5,904 nucleotides of DNA, taken from positions 1,172 to 7,075 of the forward strand of contig DPWB01000145.1 of the NCBI GenBank assembly GCA_003527885.1. Direction: 5' to 3'. A program made the translations under genes and the position numbers. Below the pieces are notes generated by a model, which was given only the letters and a program-made list of their open reading frames with translations, was not told where the DNA came from and did no database searches. Origin of the DNA: Candidatus Competibacteraceae bacterium (GTDB lineage: Bacteria; Pseudomonadota; Gammaproteobacteria; Competibacterales; Competibacteraceae). Positions 1 through 5,734 of the stretch are shown here, piece by piece. Positions within the stretch are counted from its first letter, which is position 1, and the number at the start of each line of letters is the position of its first letter.

Positions 1-504
1 GGCCTGATCAAGGCCAACATTCCCACGCGGGTCGCCTTTCAGGTGTCCTCGAAGGTCGATTCCCGCACCATCCTCGACCAGATGGGCGCGGAGCAACTGC
101 TGGGCCACGGCGACATGCTGTATCTGCCGCCCGGAACCGGCCTGCCGCAGCGGGTGCACGGCGCGTTCGTGGACGACCAGGAAGTCAATCGGGTGGTCGA
201 TTTTCTCCGGCAAACCGGCGCGCCGGATTATATCGATGAGGTGCTGGTCGAGTCGCGCGAGGAGAGCGAGTTCGGCGAGGAGAGCGAGAACGGCGGGCGC
301 GGCGGGGAAAGTGACCCCTTGTACGATGAGGCGGTGAAGATCGTCACCGAGTCGCGGCGGGCTTCCGTATCCGGGGTGCAGCGCCGGTTGCGGATCGGCT
401 ACAACCGGGCGGCGCGTCTGGTCGAGGAAATGGAGGCGGCCGGTGTGGTCGGTCCCTTGCAATCCAACGGCAGCCGCGAGGTTCTGGCTCCCGCGCCGCC
501 GTGA
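1..504 (+). CDS. ftsK: DNA translocase FtsK, C-terminal fragment (5' end outside window)
   Basis: FtsK is a septum-anchored hexameric DNA pump that moves chromosome termini through the closing septum and activates XerCD recombination at dif. The frame is open from base 1 with no start, so only the last 167 residues are present. Residues 1-80 are the end of the RecA-like motor; [22 protein letters not shown] and the GHGDMLY stretch match E. coli FtsK nearly residue for residue. Residues 81-103 are an acidic Glu/Ser/Gly linker. Residues 104-167 are the gamma winged-helix domain, which in the family reads KOPS sequences and contacts XerD; the [22 protein letters not shown] stretch (about 124-145) and the REVLAP tail are diagnostic. 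The stop is TGA at 502-504. The Walker motifs lie upstream of the window. The neighbouring minus-strand symporter gene ends 63 bases downstream, in convergent orientation. Identity is certain; FtsK rather than the SpoIIIE name follows from the gammaproteobacterial context. Confidence 0.97.
   Translation, partial: GLIKANIPTRVAFQVSSKVDSRTILDQMGAEQLLGHGDMLYLPPGTGLPQRVHGAFVDDQEVNRVVDFLRQTGAPDYIDEVLVESREESEFGEESENGGRGGESDPLYDEAVKIVTESRRASVSGVQRRLRIGYNRAARLVEEMEAAGVVGPLQSNGSREVLAPAPP
257..288 (+). repeat. 14-bp tandem direct repeat in the FtsK linker
   Basis: The 14-mer GCGAGGAGAGCGAG occurs at 257-270 and again at 275-288, an 18-base period that keeps frame and encodes two copies of a six-residue unit (EESEFG, then EESENG). 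It lies in the flexible acidic linker between the FtsK motor and gamma domain, where length changes are likely to be tolerated. It looks like a small slippage duplication. Confidence 0.85.
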
Positions 505-520
505 GCGCAAGATAGGGCAC

Positions 521-551
521 GGGCCTGCCGGCCTTGCGGCTGACAGGGCCC
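521..551. terminator. Weak interrupted hairpin between convergent ftsK and symporter genes
   Basis: An imperfect stem can form from GGG (521-523), CCT (524-526) and GCCG (527-530) with CGGC (537-540), AGG (545-547) and CCC (549-551), with bulges at 541-544 and 548. It falls in the 63-base gap between two converging stop codons, the expected place for a shared terminator. No T-run follows on either strand, so it is not a textbook intrinsic terminator and the call is tentative. Confidence 0.3.
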
Positions 552-567
552 TCGGGGAAGCGCCGCC

Positions 568-1962
568 TCAGGGGGTGACCGGATTGTCCGCGAGTTCCGG
601 GATCTCCTCGGTGGAGGGCTCGTCGAGCCGGTCTTCCCAGAGGTATTTGTCGGTTTCGGCGACGATGACGCCGCTCAACCCGATCAGGGCGATCAGGTTG
701 GGGATGGCCATCATGGCGTTCAGGGCATCCGCGATGTCCCACACCAGGCCCAGCGAGGCCACCGAACCCACGAAGGTGCTGATCACCCACAAGATTCTAT
801 AAGGTAAAATCGCGCGCTTGCCGAGCAGGTATTCCGCCCCGCGCTCGCCGTAATAGGACCACCCCAGGATGGTCGAGAACACGAAGGTCAGCAGGCCGAC
901 CGTCAGCACGATAGGGCCGATCACCGGGACATGGGCGAAAGCCGCCTTGGTCAGCGCCGCCCCTTTCAGACCGTCCATGCCGGCGGGATCGCTGACGATC
1001 ACGGTGACCAGGACGATGCCGGTTATCGCGCAGACCACCACCGTATCCCAGAACGTGCCGGTCGCGGACACCAGCGCTTGGCGCACCGGATTCCGGGTCT
1101 GGGCCGCCGCCGCGACGATGGGCGCGGAACCCAGGCCGGACTCGTTGGAAAACAGGCCGCGCGCGACGCCGTAGCGCATCGCCATCATCACGGTCGCACC
1201 GGCGAAACCGCCACCCGCCGCGAGCGGCGTAAAGGCGTGGGTCACGATCAGGTTGATGGCCGTGCCGATGTATTGAGCGTTGATGATCAGGATGATGAGG
1301 CAGCCGATCACATAGAACAGCGCCATGAACGGCACCAGCTTTTCGCACACCCGCGAGATGGATTGCACGCCGCCGAGAATGACCACCGCCGTCAACGCCG
1401 CGATGATGAGGCCGGTGACGTAGGTGGGGATGCTGAAGGTTTCTGCGACCAGGGAGGAAATGGAGTTGGCCTGGACCATGTTGCCGATACCGAAGGCCGC
1501 CAAGGCGGTGAAGACGGCGAACAGCACGGCCAACCACTTCTGCTTCAAGCCTCTTTCGAGCGCGTACATGGGGCCGCCCAGCATGGTGCCATCGGAGGTG
1601 CGGACCCGATATTTGACGGCCAGCAGCGCTTCCGAGTACTTGGTGGCGATGCCGAACACGCCGGTCAGCCACACCCACAGCACCGCGCCGGGTCCGCCGA
1701 GAGCCACCGCCGTGGCGACGCCGACGATGTTGCCGGTGCCGATGGTGGCCGCCAGCGCCGTGGTCAGCGCGCCGAACTGGCTGACATCGCCGGCGCTTCC
1801 CGGCTCTTTGCTGACCGAGAGCTTGATGGCCGTACCGATATAGCGTTGGATGAACCGCAGTCGGACCGTCAGGAACAGGTGCGTCCCGAACAGTAAAACC
1901 AGCATCGGCGGCCCCCAAAGGTAGCCGTTTAACCAGGTGACAAAGTCTTGAAGCGCTTGCAT
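568..1962 (-). CDS. Sodium:alanine/glycine symporter, AGCS (DAACS-type) family
   Basis: This is an inner-membrane carrier predicted to import alanine or glycine together with Na+ (or H+). The 464-residue product is within the family's usual length and is mostly hydrophobic helices. Family hallmarks are seen in order: the N-terminal helix (about 12-33), SQFGALTTALAATIGTGNIVGVA (61-83), GGPGAVLWVWLTGVFG (89-104), GGPMYALERG (129-138), FGIGNMVQANS (157-167), and GLFSNESGLGSAPIVAAAAQT (269-289) followed by NPVRQAL. The tail after about residue 437 is acidic and presumably cytoplasmic. The ATG at 1962 is favoured because GGAGGAG sits nine bases upstream. A phosphofructokinase gene lies 277 bases upstream on the same strand, but a strong hairpin between them suggests separate transcripts. 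Alanine and glycine cannot be told apart by inspection. The family call is very secure; a specific name such as YaaJ or DagA is not justified. Confidence 0.95.
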   Translation of the reverse strand: MQALQDFVTWLNGYLWGPPMLVLLFGTHLFLTVRLRFIQRYIGTAIKLSVSKEPGSAGDVSQFGALTTALAATIGTGNIVGVATAVALGGPGAVLWVWLTGVFGIATKYSEALLAVKYRVRTSDGTMLGGPMYALERGLKQKWLAVLFAVFTALAAFGIGNMVQANSISSLVAETFSIPTYVTGLIIAALTAVVILGGVQSISRVCEKLVPFMALFYVIGCLIILIINAQYIGTAINLIVTHAFTPLAAGGGFAGATVMMAMRYGVARGLFSNESGLGSAPIVAAAAQTRNPVRQALVSATGTFWDTVVVCAITGIVLVTVIVSDPAGMDGLKGAALTKAAFAHVPVIGPIVLTVGLLTFVFSTILGWSYYGERGAEYLLGKRAILPYRILWVISTFVGSVASLGLVWDIADALNAMMAIPNLIALIGLSGVIVAETDKYLWEDRLDEPSTEEIPELADNPVTP

Positions 1963-1971
1963 GAGGTGCTT

Positions 1972-1978
1972 CTCCTCC
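1972..1978 (-). promoter_or_regulatory. Strong Shine-Dalgarno of the symporter gene
   Basis: On the minus strand GGAGGAG is followed by nine bases and then the ATG at 1962. It is the best SD in the window and fixes the start of the symporter, which suggests efficient translation once the message is made. Confidence 0.85.
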
Positions 1979-1999
1979 GATTGCCGTGGGGTTTTTGCC

Positions 2000-2084
2000 G
2001 GCCGGATCGCCGGCCACCTGTCCGGATTGTTGGATTACTTATATGACAGGTGAGGAAACTCAGCGGGTGCTTGTCATTTCCTCA
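2000..2084 (-). promoter_or_regulatory. Symporter leader: candidate promoter with overlapping inverted repeats
   Basis: Three perfect inverted repeats crowd this stretch upstream of the symporter. TGAGGAAA (2051-2058) pairs with TTTCCTCA (2077-2084) over 18 bases. CACCTGTC (2015-2022) pairs with GACAGGTG (2045-2052) over 22 bases. GGCCGG (2000-2005) pairs with CCGGCC (2010-2015) around a 4-base loop. The shared segment 2045-2058 can pair with either flank but not fully with both at once. A -10-like TATAAG lies on the minus strand at 2038-2043, with no good -35 at normal spacing. If that is the promoter, the outer repeat would be an operator overlapping the -35 region; if transcription starts further upstream, the repeats could form alternative RNA folds before the SD. 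No glycine-riboswitch signature was seen. The repeats are certain; their function is inferred. Confidence 0.45.
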
Positions 2085-2186
2085 TATATCCATAGTTCAG
2101 GCTACGGCGCATTACAACCGCCGGCGCGGGCTCGGCCACGGTTTTTTCGGGAAGCGCTCGGGGATTGGCGGGGAGAGGAGGGAGCG

Positions 2187-2224
2187 GCACCGAGGGCGCG
2201 CGAGCGTTCGGGCGCCCTCGGTGC
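2187..2224 (-). terminator. Hairpin downstream of the phosphofructokinase gene, likely terminator
   Basis: A perfect 13-bp inverted repeat, GCACCGAGGGCGC (2187-2199) against GCGCCCTCGGTGC (2212-2224), encloses a 12-base loop that can add CGA/TCG pairs (2201-2203 with 2208-2210). It starts 15 bases after the phosphofructokinase stop codon. On the minus strand the hairpin is followed by a pyrimidine-rich but C-dominated stretch, not a U-tract, so termination may be imperfect, or the hairpin may serve as a 3' end stabiliser or a REP-like element. Confidence 0.55.
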
Positions 2225-2239
2225 GTTGGCGGGTTGCGG

Positions 2240-3478
2240 CTAATGGCTGACCGCGACTTTCTTGCCTTTTTTCTGGCCGATCGCCTTTAGCATGGCGGTG
2301 AACCAGGGCGTGTCGATGTCGAAGGGCTTGCCGCCCTTGATGCGCGGAAACTCGATGGCGCGCAGCACGCCGTTGCGGTCCTCGTCGTGGCCGATGACGC
2401 CGGCTTCACCGCGCATGGCGCACTCGACGGCGAGGTCGGTGCAGGATTTGATGAGACGGATATCCTCGATATTGGCGGCGGAGGCCCGCGAGAAGTAGCC
2501 GGATTTTTGGATCAGGGTTTTTTCCGAGCCGAGCATCTGCGCGAACTGTTCGCCGAACCATTTGCCGGGGTTGACGGCGTCGAGCTTGATATGGCCGAAG
2601 GCATCGCGCGGGACTTCCTGGCCCTTGGCCTGCAACTCGGCCACGATGGCTTCCACGCCCGCGCCTTCGGAAACGAAGATGTTGAGGCAATCGACCTTGT
2701 CCATCGCGGAGCGCAGCCGTTTGGCCTCGGCGGCGATGTCGATGTGCATTTCCGGCACAAAAACCGCGTGGACCTCGAAGGCGGAGCGGTCGAGTCCGAT
2801 GGCGGGGAGCCATTCCGTGCGGTCGAGCAACTTGCGGTATTCCAGCGCCGTGGCGGCGGTCAGCCAGCCGCAGTTGCGGCCCATGACCTCGTGGATGATC
2901 AACATGCGCGGGTTGGCGTTGTTTTCGGCGACGATGTTCTTGAAGTAGCGGGCGCCTTGCTCGGCGGCGGTCCAGGCACCCAGCGACTGCTTGATCGGGT
3001 ACACGTCGTTGTCGACGGTCTTGGGCAGCCCGATGACCGTGAGCCCGTAGTTGTTCTTGGCCAGGAAGGCGGCGAGGTCGGCGGCGGCGGTGTTGGTGTC
3101 GTCGCCACCGATGGTGTGGAGCACGTCCACGCCGTCCTTGACGAGCTGGTCGGCGGCGATTTTCTGCGGGTCTTGACCCTCTTTGACCAGGCCGCGCTTG
3201 ACGCAATCCTTGACGTTGGTGAGCTTGACCCGGCTGTTGCCGATGGGCGAACCGCCGAAGGTGTGCAGCAGGCCGGCTTTTTCGCGGATTTCCGGGGTGA
3301 CTTTGTAAGAGTCGCCGAGCAGCAGCCCTTTGTAGCCGCTGCGGTAGCAGATGATTTCAATGCTGGGGTCGATCTCGGTGTAGCGCTCGATCAGACCGCC
3401 GATGGCCGAACTGAGGCAGGGGGCCAAACCGCCCGCAGTAAGGATTGCGACTTTTTTGGGCTTGCTCATGGTTGTCAT
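2240..3478 (-). CDS. pfp: Pyrophosphate-dependent 6-phosphofructokinase
   Basis: This cytoplasmic enzyme reversibly phosphorylates fructose 6-phosphate to fructose 1,6-bisphosphate using PPi rather than ATP, so it can serve glycolysis and gluconeogenesis. The 412-residue protein has the PFK fold motifs in order: ILTAGGLAPCLSSAIGG (12-28), the RSGYKGLL loop (46-53), GGSPIGNSR (75-83), GGDDTN (124-129), PKTVDND (152-158) and MGRNCGWLTA (199-208). The second Asp of GGDD (127) and Lys 153 in PKTVDND are the residues that, from established family knowledge, mark PPi use; ATP enzymes have Gly at both sites. Asp 156 is the expected catalytic base. The first ATG (3478) has AAGG only two bases upstream, while a second ATG at 3469 (MSKPKK...) has it 11 bases upstream, so the protein may be three residues shorter. 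The gene is transcribed away from lolA; the symporter lies downstream after a hairpin. Donor specificity is inferred from motifs. Confidence 0.93.
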   Translation of the reverse strand: MTTMSKPKKVAILTAGGLAPCLSSAIGGLIERYTEIDPSIEIICYRSGYKGLLLGDSYKVTPEIREKAGLLHTFGGSPIGNSRVKLTNVKDCVKRGLVKEGQDPQKIAADQLVKDGVDVLHTIGGDDTNTAAADLAAFLAKNNYGLTVIGLPKTVDNDVYPIKQSLGAWTAAEQGARYFKNIVAENNANPRMLIIHEVMGRNCGWLTAATALEYRKLLDRTEWLPAIGLDRSAFEVHAVFVPEMHIDIAAEAKRLRSAMDKVDCLNIFVSEGAGVEAIVAELQAKGQEVPRDAFGHIKLDAVNPGKWFGEQFAQMLGSEKTLIQKSGYFSRASAANIEDIRLIKSCTDLAVECAMRGEAGVIGHDEDRNGVLRAIEFPRIKGGKPFDIDTPWFTAMLKAIGQKKGKKVAVSH

Positions 3479-3759
3479 CGCCTTGCTTGGGTGAAAATAA
3501 AAAGTAGCTCGAAACCACCTAAAAGCGTAGGAGGGATTTTGCGAAGGAGCAACGCGGATGGCCGTGGAGATTTCGGGGCCTGTCGGGCGCCGTCGCTAGC
3601 GGGCGGGCAATCTTTTACAGGAGGGTCGCTGGCGGCGGTCGCGCGCTATTCATGGCGGATTCATCATCCTGGCGTTGAAATGGCCGTCGGTGAGGTGGGT
3701 TGATGCGGCGCCAGCCGTCGTGCACTCTTTGCCGGAAAGGTCAACCGTTGGAGTTTATC
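3479..3759. promoter_or_regulatory. Divergent intergenic region between pfp and lolA
   Basis: These 281 bases separate divergently transcribed pfp and lolA and must hold both promoters if each gene is expressed from its own. An A/T-rich patch (about 3493-3507) just upstream of pfp stands out against the GC-rich background and could belong to the pfp promoter. TTTACA at 3614-3619 resembles a lolA-side -35, but no convincing -10 follows at 16-18 bases. No RNA gene, repeat family or convincing coding sequence was seen here. Confidence 0.35.
3750..3753 (+). promoter_or_regulatory. Shine-Dalgarno that sets the lolA GTG start
   Basis: GGAG lies six bases before GTG at 3760. The same frame is open upstream to a TTG/ATG near 3700, but those starts would put charged, Cys-containing residues in front of a normal signal peptide. 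The SD and signal peptide together favour GTG. Confidence 0.75.
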
Positions 3760-4377
3760 GTGATACGTCAATTGCTCGTCCTGGTCTTGAGCCTGTCGTC
3801 GCTGGCCCCGGTTTGGGCGTCGCCCTCGCAAGTGCAGCGTTATTTTCAGGAGTTGCGCTCGCTGCGGGCCGATTTTGTCCAGCGGGTGTACGACGAACGC
3901 GCGCGGGTCGTACAGGACGCCAGCGGTGAGATGTGGATGCAAAAGCCCGGCAAGTTCCGCTGGAATTATCGCACGCCCGCCGAACAGATCATCGTCGCCG
4001 ACGGCGAGCGGTTGTGGTCTTACGACATCGGTCTGGCGCAAGTGACGGTCCGCAAATTGGACAAGGCGTTGAGCTCGACCCCGCTGGCTTTGCTGAGCGG
4101 CGCGGCGCCCATCGAGGACGCCTTCACCGTCGGCGCGGCGCGAAACCAAGACGGGTTGACGTGGTACGACCTGACGCCGAAACAGCCACAGCCCGAATTC
4201 CGCTTGTTACGGGTCGCTTTCAAGGGCGAACTGCTGGCCAGCCTGGAACTTGAGGACGGCTTCGGCCAGCGCACCCGGCTGGATTTTCAGAAGCTGGAAC
4301 GCAATCCGACGCTCGATCCGGCGCTGCTGAAATTTGTCCCGCCCTCCGGCGTGGATGTGGTCGGCGACGCGGGCTGA
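3760..4377 (+). CDS. lolA: Outer-membrane lipoprotein carrier protein LolA
   Basis: LolA is the periplasmic chaperone that takes lipoproteins released by the LolCDE transporter and hands them to LolB at the outer membrane. With the GTG start the precursor has 205 residues (E. coli 203). Residues 1-20 form a signal peptide: Arg 3, a Leu/Val core, then PVWA with likely cleavage before Ser 21. The mature part shows the family pattern SLRADFVQRVYDE (34-46), SGEMWMQKPGKFRWNY (55-70), IIVADGERLWSYD (77-89) and STPLALLSG (106-114), and it ends FVPPSGVDVV (192-201), like the FTPPQGV end of E. coli LolA. The position matching E. coli mature Arg 43 appears to be Lys 62, a conservative change. It follows ftsK in many gammaproteobacteria; here two inverted genes intervene. 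The stop TGA is one base from the rarA start, implying an operon. Confidence 0.93.
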   Translation: MIRQLLVLVLSLSSLAPVWASPSQVQRYFQELRSLRADFVQRVYDERARVVQDASGEMWMQKPGKFRWNYRTPAEQIIVADGERLWSYDIGLAQVTVRKLDKALSSTPLALLSGAAPIEDAFTVGAARNQDGLTWYDLTPKQPQPEFRLLRVAFKGELLASLELEDGFGQRTRLDFQKLERNPTLDPALLKFVPPSGVDVVGDAG

Positions 4378-4378
4378 T

Positions 4379-5704
4379 ATGACCGAATCCGCCGCCGCCG
4401 ATGCGCGCCGGCCCTTGGCCGACCGGTTGCGGCCGCGCCGGCTGGAGGAATTCGTCGGCCAAGCGCATCTGCTGGCGGCGGGCAAGCCGTTGCGGGCCGC
4501 CATCGAGCGGGGCCAGCCGCATTCCATGGTGTTGTGGGGGCCGCCCGGCACCGGCAAGACCACGCTGGCGGAACTGATGGCCGGCGCCTGTCAGGCCGAA
4601 TTTATCCGGCTGTCGGCGGTGATGGCCGGGGTGCGCGAGGTGCGGGCGGCAGTGGAGCGGGCGCAGGGGTTCTGGCGCGACCGGCAGCGCCGCACCCTGC
4701 TGTTCGTGGACGAAGTGCACCGTTTCAACAAGGGCCAGCAGGATGCCTTTCTACCCTATGTCGAGGACGGCACCCTGACCTTCGTCGGGGCCACCACCGA
4801 AAATCCCGGCTTCGCCCTTAACAACGCGCTGCTGTCCAGAGTGCGGGTGTACGTACTGAACGGCCTGGACAGCGGCGCGATCGGTCAGGTAGTGGACCGC
4901 GCGCTAGCCGATTCCGAGCGGGGGCTGGGCGGGCGGTGGGCGCTGCCCGACGCCGCGCGGGAGCGGTTGGCTCGGGCCGCCGACGGCGATGCCCGCCGCG
5001 CCTTGACTTGGCTGGAGCTGGCGGCGGAGCTGGCCGGAGCGCAGAACCTAACGCTGGAGGCCGCCTTGACAGAGGTCATGAGCGATGGAGCGGGGCGGCG
5101 CTTCGACCGGGGCGGCGATCTGTTCTACGACCAGATTTCCGCCTTGCACAAGGCGGTGCGCGGCAGCAGCCCGGACGCGGCGCTGTACTGGCTGGCCCGG
5201 CTGCTGGATGGGGGTTGCGATCCGCTCTATATCGCCCGTCGGGTGGCGCGGATGGCCAGCGAGGATATCGGCAACGCCGACCCGCGCGCCCTGCAACTGG
5301 CCTTGAACGCCTGGGAAGCCCAGGAGCGGATGGGCAGCCCCGAAGGCGAACTGGCCATCGCCCAAGCCGTCGTCTACCTGGCGGTCGCGGCCAAGAGCAA
5401 CGCGGTCTACACCGCCTTTGCGGTCGCCCGGCGCGATGTCGGGCGCTGTGGCACGCTGGAAGTGCCGCCGCACCTGCGCAACGCGCCGACCGCGCTGGCG
5501 CGGGAGCTTGGCCACGGCGACGGATATCGCTACGCGCACGACGAACCGGACGCCTACGCGGCGGGCGAATGCTATTTCCCGGAAGCGCTCAAGGATGCGC
5601 GGTATTACCGGCCGACCGTCAACGGCCTGGAAGGGCGCATCGGTGAAAAACTAGAGCGGCTGCGGGATCTGGACCGGCGCAGCGGTCGGCGGCGCTATCG
5701 CTAG
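4379..5704 (+). CDS. rarA: Replication-associated recombination protein A (RarA/MgsA), AAA+ ATPase
   Basis: RarA is a cytoplasmic AAA+ ATPase of the clamp-loader-like RarA/Mgs1/WRNIP1 family that acts at stalled replication forks and binds SSB and DNA ends. The 441-residue product matches the roughly 447-residue E. coli protein along its whole length. Visible motifs: Walker A GPPGTGKT (54-61), Walker B LLFVDE (107-112) running into VHRFNKGQQDAFLP, sensor 1 GATTEN (137-142), LLSRVRVY with the candidate arginine finger (151-158), sensor 2 GDARRALT (203-210), RMASEDIGNADPRAL (291-305), and the C-terminal tetramerisation region ending GECYFPEALKDARYYRPTVNGLEGRI. ATG at 4379 is chosen because it aligns with the family N-terminus and lies one base after the lolA stop; an in-frame ATG at 4334 would overlap lolA. 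No clear SD precedes it, so translational coupling to lolA is likely. In many relatives serS follows; here a convergent gene does. Confidence 0.96.
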   Translation: MTESAAADARRPLADRLRPRRLEEFVGQAHLLAAGKPLRAAIERGQPHSMVLWGPPGTGKTTLAELMAGACQAEFIRLSAVMAGVREVRAAVERAQGFWRDRQRRTLLFVDEVHRFNKGQQDAFLPYVEDGTLTFVGATTENPGFALNNALLSRVRVYVLNGLDSGAIGQVVDRALADSERGLGGRWALPDAARERLARAADGDARRALTWLELAAELAGAQNLTLEAALTEVMSDGAGRRFDRGGDLFYDQISALHKAVRGSSPDAALYWLARLLDGGCDPLYIARRVARMASEDIGNADPRALQLALNAWEAQERMGSPEGELAIAQAVVYLAVAAKSNAVYTAFAVARRDVGRCGTLEVPPHLRNAPTALARELGHGDGYRYAHDEPDAYAAGECYFPEALKDARYYRPTVNGLEGRIGEKLERLRDLDRRSGRRRYR

Positions 5705-5714
5705 CCGGAGGAGA

Positions 5715-5734
5715 TTGCGCCGCTAGCGGCGCAA
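5715..5734. repeat. 20-bp perfect palindrome at the rarA 3' end, possible bidirectional terminator
   Basis: TTGCGCCGCT followed directly by its reverse complement AGCGGCGCAA forms a perfect 20-bp palindrome centred on GCTAGC. It begins 11 bases after the rarA stop and contains the TAG stop codon (5723-5725 on the minus strand) of the converging gene, so both transcripts would carry it. As RNA it could fold into a GC-rich stem with a small loop. No T-run follows on either side, so a terminator role is plausible but unproven. A dimeric DNA-binding site is the alternative. Confidence 0.8.

Noticed and set aside
797..2017. Long open frames on both strands over the symporter gene
   Set aside because: Products are His/Arg/Gly-rich with no domain pattern, while the -2 frame call 568-1962 shows complete AGCS family motifs and a strong SD.
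2142..2147. T6 run on the plus strand as an intrinsic terminator
   Set aside because: No stable stem directly precedes it and no plus-strand gene reads into it; on the minus strand it is an A-run.
1963..2239. Possible glycine riboswitch before the AGCS symporter
   Set aside because: I looked on the minus strand for the conserved GGAGAG and CCGAAGGGGCAA-type cores and did not find them.
2387..3703. A long plus-strand open frame (over 400 codons) across the phosphofructokinase gene
   Set aside because: It lies antisense to a gene with unmistakable PFK motifs, and its product is a low-complexity Gly/Val/Asp/Ala-rich sequence typical of the mirror frame of GC-rich codons.
3652..3703. Two tiny ORFs upstream of lolA (ATG at 3652, eight codons; ATG at 3680, seven codons) as regulatory leader peptides
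   Set aside because: Neither has an SD at proper spacing, and their sequences show no repeated regulatory codons.
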